From positions 42,392,425 through 42,456,424 of the forward strand of contig CM075771.1 in NCBI GenBank assembly GCA_037974665.1: 64,000 bases of DNA, in the 5' to 3' direction. This DNA comes from Ehretia macrophylla. Its lineage: Eukaryota > Streptophyta > Magnoliopsida > Boraginales > Ehretiaceae. Made by a program: the position numbers and the translations under genes. Below the pieces are notes generated by a model. That model was given only the letters and a program-made list of their open reading frames with translations. It did not search any database and had not been told where the DNA came from. Below, piece by piece: positions 1 to 11,700 of the stretch (positions are counted from its first letter, which is position 1; each line of letters starts with the position of its first letter).

Positions 1-510
1 TATATGGTCAGTACTCCAAAGGCGAAGATGTGAAAATTTACGACTGGATTGAGGCCAGAGATTCAGGACCAGTTGGCTTCTCATGACTTCGATACCTTTT
101 CTGCTCTCTTTGCTGCTGCTTCCCGAGTAGAGAAGAGAAAACTTGATAGAGCCGGTTCGAGTCAGCCGAACAAGAAACCATACCAGCCTTCAAGTCAACA
201 GAGGAAATTCCAGAGCCAGAGTCATAGTCAGGGCTAGAGCCAGAACAGACCAATGAATAACCGTGGCCCGACTAAAGCGCCATCAGCCTCTTCCACCCGC
301 GGATCCACAGGTAGTTCACCTGCTACTCAGTCTGTCAACTGTTCTTACTGTGACAAGAAGGGTCATACCGAGGCCTAGTGCTGGAAGAAGTCGGGACGAT
401 GTGTGAGATGTGGCAGTGATCAGCATCAGATCAAGGATTGCCCTAAATGGTAGGTAGGACAGAATCAGGTTAAACCAGCTGGTAGAGGCAAGACTCCAGT
501 TCCTAGAGTT
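1..510 (+). pseudogene. gag: Element A gag, C-terminal part, broken by stops
   Basis: Gag forms the virus-like particle and its zinc knuckles bind the element RNA. The reading frame starts in the core domain (the LEIQDQLASHDFD region near 55-84) and continues into a basic, Gln/Ser-rich linker. Two CX2CX4HX4C knuckles follow, the first at about 340-381 and the second at about 400-441. In-frame stops lie at 31-33 (Trp codon changed to TGA), 235-237, 376-378 (between the His and last Cys of knuckle 1, replacing Gln) and 451-453. All four can be read as C-to-T or G-to-A changes. The frame runs straight into protease without a shift, so gag and pol were originally one reading frame. Confidence 0.9.
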
Positions 511-2579
511 CAGGCTCGAGCCTATGCTATTGAGTGCGAGGAGCTTCCAGATGAGACCGCTGTTGTTGAAGGTACATTCTTCATACTGAATCAACCTGTT
601 AGGGTGCTAATTGATCCGGGTGCTACTCATTCATTTATTACTCCCTTGTGTGTGCAACGTGTGAAACTGAAAGTTGTATGTTTGCCTTACGAAGTAGAAG
701 TTGGTACTCTGATGGGTTCTAAACTTGTTACTAGCTCAGCTTGTAAAGCATGTAAAATCCAAATTAAGGATAGGGAATTCTCAGCCAATCTTATTGTATT
801 ACCTTTTCGAGACTATGAAGTCATCTTAGGGATGTACTGGTTGGCAAAACATCATGTCCAACTAGATTGCTGGACGAAGATTGTGACGTTCCAAGTACCT
901 GGTCAACCAATACTGGAGGTAATGGGTCGAAGAGATTTCATTGGGAGTTCCATCATTTCATCTACGAAAGCAGTGAAGTCCTTGAGAAAAGGGTATAGTG
1001 GATACTTAGCTTACCTCATCAACAAGCCATCGGACAATGCTAAGTTGGAGGAGATGCCAGTGACCAAAGACTATGCGGATGTGTTTCCAGAAGAATTTCC
1101 CGGTTTATCCCCAAATCGGGAGATCGAGTTCGTTATAGAGTTACTGTCTGGCACCCAGCCGATATCTAAAGCTCTCTATCGTATGGGACCAGCCGAGCTA
1201 CAAGAATTGAAGGACCAATTGCAAGGATTGTTGAAGAAGGGGTTTGTTCAACCAAGTTCTTCACCGTGGGGTGCACTAGTTCTATTTGTAAAGAAGAAAG
1301 TTGGAACGTTGAGGCTATGCATCGATTACCGAGGATTGAACCAAGTGACTGTCAAGAATAAATACCTACTTCCACTGATCGACGAGTTGTTTGATCAACT
1401 TCAAGGAGCTAAAGTGTATTCGAAACTCGACTTGAGGCAAGGGTACTATCAGTTGCGAATCAAAAAGGAGGATGTGCCTAAAATGGCTTTTAGGACAAGA
1501 TATGGGCATTATGAATATGTGGTGATGCCATGTGGACTAACTAATGCCCCTGCAACTTTTATGGACTTGATGCACAGGGTGTTTCAACCCTACTTGGACC
1601 AATTTGTGGTGATCTTCATTGATGATATTTTGGTATACTCGAAATCCGAGGCGGAGCATGAACAACATCTGCGGTTGGTACTGCAGAAACTTCGAGAGCA
1701 TCGATTGTATGCAAAGTTTAGCAAGTGTGAATTTTGGTTGCAACAGATTGCATTTTTGGGGCATATCATATCCCAGGAGGGAATAGCGGTGGATCCAGCA
1801 AAGATAGATGCAGTGATGTCTTGGAAGCAGCCGGAAAACGTTACGGAGGTTCGGAGTTTTCTTGGTCTAGTTGGCTATTATCGGAGATTCGTGAAGGATT
1901 TCTCCAAGATCGCAGGACTGCTTACAAAGCTCACTCAAAAGAAAACAAAGTTCGTGTGGGATGATAAGTGTGAGAACATCTTTCAAGAGTTAAAGAAAAG
2001 ATTGACTACCGCACATGTTCTTGCATTGCCTGAAGGAAGTCAAGGTTTTGTAATCTATAACGATGCATCGAAAGAAGGATTGGGTTGTGTGTTAATGCAA
2101 AATGGTAGAGTGATTGCGTATGCCTCTAGGAAACCGAAGTCGTATGAATTGAACTACCCGATGCATGATTTGGAATTAGCGGCTATTGTGTTTGCACTCA
2201 AGAAATGGAGGCATTATCTGTGGGGTAACAAGTTTGAGGCATTTACTGATCACAAGAGCTTGAAATACTTGTTCTCTCAAAAAGAGTTGAATATGAGGCA
2301 AAGGCGGTGGATGGAGCTTTTGGATGATTATAATTGCACAATCAATTATTTGCCCGGTAAAGCGAATGTAGTTGCAGATGCCTTAAGTAGGAAAGCAAGC
2401 ATGGCAAAACTGGAAATCAAAGTGCAGGAGTTGTTGGAGGAAGCACTTTTGTGGAAACCACAATTGACTCGGAAATGGTTACTTTTTGCCACTACGCAAG
2501 TTCAATCAACCTTGTTGTCCGAGTTACGAGAGGCTCAACAGAAGGACCAACAGTTTCAGAAGATTAAGAAAGCAACGCA
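511..2579 (+). pseudogene. pol: Element A protease, reverse transcriptase and RNase H
   Basis: This stretch stays open from 454 to 2652. An aspartic protease comes first: [10 protein letters not shown] at about 607-636, where the usual D-S/T-G triad reads D-P-G (613-621). Reverse transcriptase follows, with [10 protein letters not shown] near 1315 and the catalytic FIDD, whose two aspartates are at 1621-1626. RNase H shows DASKEGLG (about 2062-2085) and [10 protein letters not shown] (about 2248-2277). RT and RNase H would copy the element RNA to DNA in the particle. The stretch has no ATG start of its own because it is the middle of a gag-pol polyprotein. The frame breaks at about 2577-2582, where the coding match passes to another frame. 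D-P-G instead of D-T-G probably abolishes protease activity. Confidence 0.93.
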
Positions 2580-3935
2580 GATTTCAAGTTCTATGATGAT
2601 AGTGTTTGGAGGTTTAGGACTTGGATTTGTGTTCCCAATGAGCCAGAGCTAAAAAAGAAGATTCTTGAAGAAGCCCATAATTCAAGATACACTATTCACC
2701 TCGGTGGAACAAAGATGTACCGGGATTTGAAATAACACTATTGGTGGAATAACATGAAGAGAAAGATTGCGGAGTTCGTGGCACGGTGTTTGACTTGCCA
2801 GAGAGTCAAAGCAGAACATCAACGACCAGCATGTTTACTTCAACCATTGGAGATTCCTCAATGGAAATGGGAACATATAACTATGGACTTTGTTATGGAC
2901 CTGCCCAGGTCACAAAAGGGTCATGACGCCGTTTGGGTCATAGTGGATAGATTGACTAAGTTAGTGCACTTCTTACCGATGAACAAGGATGGTAGTCTTG
3001 AGAAATTGGGAGATATGTATGTGGCGGAGATTGTTAGATTGCACGGGATACCTGTGAGTATTGTATCGGATAGGGATCCTCGTTTTACTTCTCGATTTTG
3101 GAAGAGATTGCAAGAAGCTTTGGGAACAAAGTTGAGTTTCAGCAAGGCTTATCACCCTCAGACTGACGGACAATCGGAGAGAACTATTCAGATTCTAGAG
3201 GATATGCTGAGGGCGTGTGTTTTAGACTTCGGGAAAGGTTGGGAGAAATATCTGTCTCTAGCGGAGTTCGTTTATAATAATAGCTATCAAGCCACGATCG
3301 GAATGGCCCCATTCGAAGCGTTGTATGGACGTAAGTGTCGATCCCCAATTTATTGGGATGAAGTAGGTAAAACGAAGACTTTTGACCCGACCCTTCTACC
3401 TGAACTTATGAAGACTGTTGATAATATCCACCTCATCCGGAAACAGATGCTTACCGCCCAAAGTAGACAGAAGAGTTATGCAGACCGACGGAGACAAAGT
3501 CTAGAGTTTGAGGTCGGCGACAAGGTGTTCCTGAAGATATCACCTCGGAGGGTATTGATTAAACACGGCAAGGGTGAAAAGTTGAGCCCGAGATTTGTAG
3601 GACCATTTGAGATAATTGAGAAGGTTAACAAATTGGCATATCGCTTGGCACTACCCCAAAACCTCTCCAATATTCATGACATCTTTCATGTTTCAATGCT
3701 ACGGAAGTATCATCCTGATCCATCGCATATCTTGAAGCCATAGCTGTTGCAGCTTTGGGAGAACTTGTCTTATGAGGAGAAGCCCATTCGGATCCTAGAC
3801 AAGCAAGATCGGGAGTTGCGCAACAAAACTATACCGATGGTGAAAGTGTTGTGGGATCATCATGGAGTTGAAGAAGCAACGTGGGAAAGGCGAGACCAAA
3901 TGGAGCAACAATATCCAGCTTTATTTCAAAGGTAA
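2580..3935 (+). pseudogene. pol: Element A integrase and chromodomain
   Basis: From codon 2580 the pol match continues in the third frame after a net frameshift. The integrase zinc region has a His pair near 2670-2700 and CLTC at about 2787-2798. Catalytic residues are D at 2886-2888, D at 3069-3071 and E at 3177-3179, in the D-D-35-E spacing. A GPY/F-type region (RFVGPFEI) lies near 3590-3615. A chromodomain ends the protein (VKVLWDHHGVEEATWE, about 3840-3890), stop at 3933-3935. In-frame stops occur at 2733-2735 (Gln expected) and 3741-3743 (Glu expected). Chromodomains of such integrases are known to direct insertion to heterochromatin, which fits the satellite setting. Confidence 0.92.
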
Positions 3936-3962
3936 TATTGAATTTCAGGACGAAATTCTTTT

Positions 3963-3975
3963 AAGGAAGGGAGGA
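3963..3975 (+). other. Polypurine tract of element A
   Basis: AAGGAAGGGAGGA lies directly before the LTR start TGTGAGGCC. This is the plus-strand DNA primer site. Elements B (61531-61543) and C (minus strand, 14741-14729) carry close matches at the same place. Confidence 0.9.
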
Positions 3976-6900
3976 TGTGAGGCCCGACCTCAATTTGCCT
4001 GCGATACCTCGTTTCGTGTGGCCTAATCTAGATTTGCGTGCCTTGACCTAGGTTTAAGAATTGTGTTTCATTTTGTGTGCCATGCATTGAATTACGTGCA
4101 TTCATTTAGGGTTGCGTGCATTTACTTGGAAAATATGCAATCATCTTGTAGTTCGTGCCCTATCTCATAGTGTGTGCCTAGACCTAGGAAAGCGTGCCCT
4201 CACGCTAATCAAGAAAGCATCTTACACGAAGCACTAGGTCATTAATTAATCCTACAAATTCCACTAACTAATATTAAATTACTAATTCAACCCACTAGAA
4301 GACAAAATTTCACAAAAAGCTAGACATTCCTTATTCTTTATTCCTTATTCTTTTTGCACTTTCAACACACAATTAAATAATGCTCGAAAGATGAAAAAAA
4401 TTCAGATTTCTTAAGCCTTGGCCGACCACCTTGTGGCATTTATGCTTGCTTGCTCAATTAAATTTTAATTCTAGACAACTTATGACAATTCTATGACGTA
4501 AATGCATAAAAAATTGCTCAAAGACCTCCTCAAAACTCCACCAATCTCGACAAGATGCTCCATGCCCATGCTAGGAATTTCAAAATGCTTCTTGAAGACG
4601 TAAAAATCAGAATTGCTAAGCTCAAGGCCGAACACTTGCATCAACATTTGCAAAAGCTATCATTTTTTTTTTCATTCTCTCATTCTCCTCACATTTCTCT
4701 CTCTCCCTCTCATTCTTCTCTCTCTCTCTCGGCCTTGGCTGAGTTTCATCTTTCCATAGCTCATCTTCATCATTCTATGGTGCATCAAGACAAGCAACAA
4801 GCAAAGAAACTCGACCAAGCTAGCTAAGTTGCAAGAATCACACATGCAAGCTCTTTGAGTCACCATTTCGGCCTAGGTGAGTTTACTAGCTTCCATTTCT
4901 TTTCTTCTTGTTCTAACCACATGCACCTACTAAGAAATTGGCCACTAAGCTAGGAAAAATAGAGAAAATCGAGTTGGAGTCTCAGCCAACCAAGGAAGAA
5001 GAAGAAATTTGTGCTTCATCAAAGTTTTGTGCATCTTCTTGTTGATTTGCTAAGGTGAGGGATAAAACTTCTTGAAAATCTTTCAAAAATCCACATGCAT
5101 GCTCTTAAATGTTTGTCTTTGCTTCTGTACTTGAGTTATATCTGTGTTCATAAGCTTTTACAACCATGTATGGCAAGATTTTGGCTTGAAGGTGATGATG
5201 ATAGATGAAATCGGGTTTGGTGACATCTTTCTGTCTTGTTGTTACGAGATGATTTTGGCTAGGAAAATGATGTTGAAAATGCATAAAAATTGGAAGGTAA
5301 CTATTTTTACCAGTTTTGAACATTTTTCGCAGAAATAGGACAAAGCTAATTTTGACTCTAAGGTCCTCAAAATGGCAAATCATTAAAATGTGTCCAAATC
5401 TGGAAGTCTGGAAAAAATGAAGCTGGTTTTGGCAGATGCACTGACTTTGTAGAACGAACCAGTTTTGACTTAGTAAATGATGTCCAAAATGCATGATATT
5501 TGGTATACTGCTATGTTTTTCAGTTCTGGACATGTTTGTCAGAAATGGACTAAGGCTAAATCTGACCCTAAGGACCTCAAAAACGACAAGTATTGAAATG
5601 TGTGCAAATCTGGACAGTTTTGTGCAATCCCACTGTTTTGGCTATAACTATTGATCCCAAACTCCAAATGATGCAAGGTTTGTTCCTGAATTTAGTTCAC
5701 TTCTTAAGCTTTAATTTGGAATCTTATTCACTGGAATTGTATATTGTTTGTTTGTCTTAAGGATTGTGAGAAAACAGCCTATTGCAGTGAGGGTTTCACT
5801 TAGTTATATGCTTAGAAAATTGTTGTAACTTCTCTTGTGGTATTAAATGCTTGGGATTGTGGCATTGGGATGTTGTGTGGACTGTTTTGAATACTTGGGG
5901 ATGTTTGAATTAATTGATGCTTGGCTTGAGATTGATTTTGAGTTGATTTGGGGCTTAATCGCACGGGTAGGCACAAAATGGAAACCCTAATGATTATGTA
6001 TATTCACTAAGTGTTGATCCTTTGGATATTGTGTGTAATTATATGTTTAGTAGGATGCCCGTAGTTGCCCTTATGGCCCTAAATGTGATTTTGATAATTG
6101 CAGGTTAACAAATAGGCCTTTCTTGCATCCGAACCCATGTAGATATTGTTGCATGTTGAATAATCTTATCACTTGATTACGTGGACTTCGTAATGAGTTA
6201 TATGGCTTGATTTACATGTGTTACATGGCTGCCCGTTTAATGTTCATATAACTCCATATGCCTTTCAAGTGAAATTAATTGTCTTATTGTGCCTCGCTTG
6301 TTTACTTGTCAATGTGCAATCTTATGACTGTCTGGAGGCAACCTACTTTGTTGTCCTCCTAATGTGATATATTAAATGTCATAAATGTGCATTGCATATA
6401 AGGTTGCAACCTTTCATTCTGGCGTGGTAGCGTTCACGCACACTGGGCTGCATCGGGCTTACTGGTGTAACCGTGACAACCATTGTCCAATTCCCTCTCT
6501 CGCTTGGGGGCTAGACTTCCTTAGAGAGTTAGGTCGTAGGATTTTGGGGTACATCCGGAGTACACCCACTTGGCGTGATAAGGGGATGATTTGAAGTCGG
6601 CCGCAACAACTGATACTGGAAATGAACTGAGAGCAAAAGCTTACCGTATCCTTTTTACTATGTGTATAAGTACTCTCACTTGGTTCCTAGAGGACCTCGG
6701 GGAGGAAAGACGGGTCATTGTGTTCCTTTACTTTTATATTATTGTTATGTACTTAATTGTGTTATATTCATGCTTGCAAAAGGATTTTCATAAGTTGAAC
6801 CGAAAAATGAGTTTCAAAACCTATTTCTCCTTCCCTCTCGCTGAGTTCATAAGGACTCACCCTCTTTTATCATCTCAGGTGAAGAAGATCAAGAACAGGT

Positions 6901-7569
6901 ACCCGAGGACGACATGCCTAATGACGATTCTTTGGAATGATTGCCTGTCCTGTGTGCTTTGCTTGATTATGCCCTTTGTGAACACCATGCTACTTGAAGA
7001 CTATTTATTTTCATGTTGCTTAATGTTTGTAACGTAAAAGACCCCCGTTGTAATTTGGGGTCTAATTTTGGTTTGTACTGATATTAACTAAACAGACACT
7101 ACTATGGTCATTTTTCTATTATTACTGCTAGTATCTATAATAGGATTGTGAAGTATTAGGTAAGGGCTAAGTAAAATGAACCAACCAAATCTTAAGCAGG
7201 TACTCACTATTAAGCCAAGATCAACAGGTACTTTTGTAACGAGGATTGACAAACATACGAGACATAGTATTATTACTAGGTTATTAATCAAACGAGACAT
7301 CGAGATAACCAGTTGGCATTTCAATTGTTGGTAAATAGTAATCCTTGTCAGAAATGAAATTGAGATTGAAAAATTTGAGGCGTTTAGAGAATTAGGTCAA
7401 ACCAAAGAGCCCAACTATAGCCGTTATGCTGCCGGTTTTTCGAAAAATTTTGAAGTTTAGGCTAAAACTTTTAAGTGTTAAATTTTCATGAACGATTAAG
7501 TACGAGAAGTGTCTTGAATGTTTAGATCACACCCTAGTCTAACCTTATAGGCCAGGTTGGGGCATGACA
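3976..7569 (+). repeat. 3' LTR of element A (3,594 bp)
   Basis: The LTR starts TGTGAGGCCCGACC after the polypurine tract and ends GGGGCATGACA. Its length equals that of the 5' LTR of B (51418-55011). Three parts can be seen. The first 250 bp is a degenerate array of CGTG-containing units. A pyrimidine-rich tract at about 4664-4732 could be leader or promoter sequence. A long AT-rich remainder carries a module at 5641-5690 that also occurs in the other LTR family. The short open frames inside it are interrupted in sister LTRs and are not taken as genes. I could not place a TATA box or polyadenylation site with confidence. Confidence 0.93.
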
Positions 7570-8751
7570 CATTGCATACAAGGTTGCAACCTTTCATTCT
7601 GTCGTGGTAGCGTTCACGCACACCAGGCGGCATCGGGCTTGCCGGTGCAACCGTGACAACCATTGTCTAATTCTCTCTCTTGCTTGGGGGCTAGACTTCC
7701 TTGGAGGGTTGGGTCATAGGATTTCGGGGTACATTCGAAGTACACCCATTTGGCGTGATAAGGAGATGATTTGATGTCGGCCGCAACAATTGATACTAGA
7801 AATGAACTGAGAGCAAAAGCTCACCGTATCCTTTTCACTATGTGTATAAGTACTCTCGCTTGGTTCCTAGAGGACCTCGGGGAGGAAAGACGGGTAATTA
7901 TGTTCATTTACTTCTATATTATTGTTATGTACTAATTTGTGATATATTCATGCTTGCAAAAAGGGTTTTCATAAGTCGAACCAGAAAATGAGTTTCAAAA
8001 CCTATTTCTTGTTCTCCCTCGCTGAGTTCATAAGGACTCACCCTCTTTTATCATCTCAAGTGAAGAAGATCAAGAACAAGTACCCGAGGACGACGTGCCT
8101 AACGATGATTCCTTGGAATGATTGCCTGTCCTATGTGCTTTGCTTGATTATGGCCATTTGTGAACACTATGCTGCTTGAAGACTATTTCTTTTCATGTTG
8201 CTTGAGATTTGTAATGTAAAAGACCCCCGTTGTAATTTGGGGTCTAATTTTGGCTTGTACTGATAATAACTAGATAGACACTACTATGGTCGTTTTGCTA
8301 TCGTCATTGGCTAGTATCTATCATAGGATTATGAGGTATCAGGTAAGGACTAAGTAAAATAAACCTATCCAATCTTAAGCAGGTATTCATTGTTAAGCCA
8401 AGATCAACAGGTACTTCTGTAACGAGGACAAACAAACAAACGAGGCATAGTATCATGCTAGGTTATTAATCAAACGAGACTTCAAGATAATTAGTAGGCA
8501 TTTCAATTGATGATAAATAGTAATCATAGTTCGAAATAAATTTGAGATTGTAAATTTTGAGGCGTTTAGAGAATTAGGTCAAACTAAGAAGCCCAATTAC
8601 AGCCGTTATGATGCCGGTTTTCCAGAGAGTTTGTGGAGTTTAGGCCAAAATGTTAAGTGTTAAACCTTCATAAATGGTTAAGTATGTGATATGACTTGAA
8701 TGTTAGATCACACCCTAGTTTAACCTTTATAGGCCAGGTTGGGGCGTGACA
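7570..8751 (+). repeat. Partial LTR (3' 1,182 bp), tandem to the LTR of A
   Basis: The stretch begins CATTGCATAC directly after the terminal TGACA of the A LTR and repeats LTR positions 6390-7569 at high but incomplete identity, ending GGGGCGTGACA at 8751. In several sampled places it is closer to the LTR of B than to the LTR of A beside it (for example CTTGCCGGTGCAACC). It is therefore unlikely to be a recent duplication of the adjacent sequence. Satellite starts at 8752. The simplest reading is that A inserted into an older LTR, with CATTG as the possible target duplication; the matching left part would lie upstream of the window. Confidence 0.85.
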
Positions 8752-11700
8752 CTGTGCGCCGCGTAACTCCTTACGAATCCAAAGTTATGGGTACTGGAGC
8801 GACGGATACCTGGTCACAAGCCCCACGCCCTCGGTTTGCTGGCCCAACCTCTACGTGAAGTAAAGTTGTCTTGCCCAAGGTATCGTGGGATTCGATAATA
8901 AAAATGTGATGGATTAGGTTGTCGTCCTTTTCGCGGCTCACGACGTATGATCCGGGATGGAAAAACAGCGCAAAAGAAGAAAGTGTCACAAAATTGATGA
9001 AAACGTTTGATTTTGGGCTCCAAAAATAGGCGCAGTCGAGCAGGCTTGCTGCACCCGTCGTAGAGCTCTTGGAAAGCTTTCCAACGGTGTCCTGTGCGCC
9101 GCGTAACTCCTTACGGAACAAAAGTTATGCGCACCGGAGCGACGGATACCTGGTCACAAACCCCACGCCCTCAGTTTACGGGCCCAGCCTCTACGTAAAG
9201 CAAAGTTGTCTTGCCCAAGATGCCTAGGTTTCGGTAATAGAAATGTGATGGATTAGGTTGTCGTCCTTTTTGCGGCTCACGACGTACTATCGGTGACGGA
9301 AAAATAGCGCAAAAGAAGAAAAATGTACCGAAACTGATGAAAACATTCGTTTTGGGCTCCAAAAACAGGCGCTGCTTAACAGGCTTGTTGCCCCCATCGT
9401 AGAACTCTTGGAGAGCCTTCCAACGGTATATTGTGCGCCGTGAAACTCTTTACGAATCAAAAGTTATAGGCATCGGAGCGTCGGAGATTTGGTCTTAAGC
9501 CCCACGCCTTCGGTTTGCGGGCCCAGCCTCTACATGAAGCAAAGTTGTCTTGCCCAAGATGCTTGGTATTCGGTAATAGAAATGTGATAGAATAGGTTGT
9601 CGTCCTTTTCGCGGCCCACGACGTACGATCCGGGATGGAAAAACAGCTCAAAAGAAGAAAAGTGTCCCGAAACTTATGAAAACGTTCGATTTTGGGACCC
9701 AAAAATAGGCGCGGCCATGCAGGATTTCTTTCCCTGTCGTAGAGCTCACGGAGAGCTTTCCAACGATATGCTGTGCACCGCGTAACTCCTTACGGATCAA
9801 AAGTTAGGGCTCCGAAGCGACAGATACCTGGTCACAAGCCCTATGCCCTGGGTTTGCGAGCGCAGCCTCTACGTGAAGTGAAGTTGTCTTGACCAAGGTG
9901 TTGTGGGATTCAATAATAGAAATGTGATGGATTAGGTTGTCGTCCTTTTCGCGGCTCAGGACGTACGATCCGAGATGGAAAAATAGTGCAAATGAAGAAA
10001 AGTGCTCTAAAACTGAAGAGAACGTTCAATTTTGGGCTCTGAAAATAGGCAGAGTCGAGCAGGCTTGTTCCCTAGTCATAGAGCTCTCGGAGAGGTTTCT
10101 AACGGTTTGCTATGCGCCGTGTAACTCCATATGGATCAAAAGTTATGGGCACTGGAGCGACGGATACTTGGTCACAAGCCCCAAGCCCCCAATTTGCAGG
10201 CCCAGCCTCTACGTGAAGCAAAGTTGTCTTGCCCAAGATTCCTGGGATTTGGTAATAGAAATATGATGGATTAGGTTGTCGTCCTTTTCGCGGCTCACGG
10301 CGTACTATCAGTGATGGAAAAATAGCGCAAAAGAAAAAAAGTGTCCTGAAACTGATGAAAATGTTCAATTTTGGGCTCCAAAAATAGGCGCAGCCAAGCA
10401 GGCTTGTTGCCCCCATCGTAGAACTCTCGGAGAACTTTCCAACGGTATGCTGTGCGCCGCGTAACTCCTTACGGATCAAAAGTTATGGGCACCGTAGCGA
10501 CGGATACCTGGTCACAATCTCCACGCCCTCAGTTTGCGGGCCCAGCCTCTACGTGAAGCAAAGTTGCCTTGCCCAAGATGCCTGGGATTCGGTAATAGAA
10601 ATGTAATGGATTAGGTTGTCGTCCTTTTCGAGGATCACGACGTACTATCCGTGACGAAAAAACAGCGCAAAAGAAGAAAAGTGTTCCAAAACTGATGAAA
10701 TCGTTCATTTTTGGTCTCCGAAAATAGGCGCAGCCGAGCAGGCTTGTCCCCCATCGTAGAGCTCTCGGAGAGCTTTCCAACGGTTTTCTATGCGCCGCGT
10801 AACTCCTTACGGTTCAAAATTTATGGGCACTGGTGCGACGGATACCTGGTCACAAGCCCCACGCCTTCGGTTTGCGGGCCCAGCCACTACGTGAAGTGAA
10901 GTTGTCTTGCCCAAGGTGCCGTGGGATTCAGTAATAGCAATGTGATGGATTAGGTTGTCGTCTTTTTTGCGGCTCACGACTTACGATACGGGATGGAAAA
11001 ACAACGCAAATGAAGAAAATTATCCCAAAACTGATGAAAACGTTTGATTTTGGACACCAAAAATAGGCACGGCCGAGCAAGGTTGATGCCCCCGTCGTAG
11101 GGCTCTCGGAGGGCATTCCAACGGTATGCTGTGCGCCGCGTAACACCTTACAGATCAAAAGTTATGGGCATCGGAGCAACATATACCCGATCACAAGCCC
11201 CACGCCCTGGGTTTGCGGGCCCAACCTCTATTTGAAGCAAAGTTGTCTTGCCCAAGATGCCTGGGATTCGGCAATAAAAATGTGATGGATTAGGTTGTTG
11301 TCCTTTTCGCTACTCACGACGTACGATCTGTGACGAAAAAACTGCTCAAAGTAAGAAAAGTGTCCCAAAACAGATAAAAATGTTCGAATTTGGGCTCTGA
11401 AAACATGCGCAGCCAAGGAGGCTTCTGCCCTCATCGTAGAGCTCTCGAAGAGCTTTCCAACGGTATGCTGTGCTCCGCGTAACTCCTTACGGATCAAAAG
11501 TTAAGGCACTGAAGCGACGAATACCTGGCCACAAGCCCCACGCCCTCAGTTTGCGGGCCCAGCCTCTACGTGAAGTGAAGTTGTCTTGCCCAAGGTGCCG
11601 CGGGATTAAGTAATAGAAATGTGATGGATTAGGTTGTCGTCCTTTTTGTGGCTCATGACGTACGATCCGGGATGGAAAAACAGGGCAAAAGAAGAAAAGT

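Larger units (their letters stand above)
1..7569 (+). mobile_element. Element A: Ty3/gypsy chromovirus, 3' part (5' end outside window)
   Basis: The window opens inside gag of a Ty3/gypsy retrotransposon. Domain order is gag zinc knuckles, protease, reverse transcriptase, RNase H, integrase, chromodomain, polypurine tract and a 3,594-bp LTR. The order with integrase after RNase H defines Ty3/gypsy. The terminal chromodomain and very long LTR suggest the Tekay/Del group; that clade name is my inference from architecture. Position 1 matches position 55859 in element B, so about 4.4 kb of A (5' LTR, leader, gag start) should lie upstream. The element is dead: six in-frame stops and one frameshift were found in gag-pol. 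Confidence 0.95.

Noticed and set aside
64..594. Minus-strand and alternate-frame open frames over gag-pol (for example 316-594, 1537-1764, 2921-3145, 15884-16309)
   Set aside because: They are shadows of the gag-pol frame on the other strand or frame, and conserved protein motifs lie only in the annotated frames.
6591..7037. 148-codon open frame in the LTR of A
   Set aside because: The collinear stretches in B (54031-54234, 54236-54439) and in 7988-8179 are broken into short pieces, so the frame is not conserved. It has no recognisable motif.
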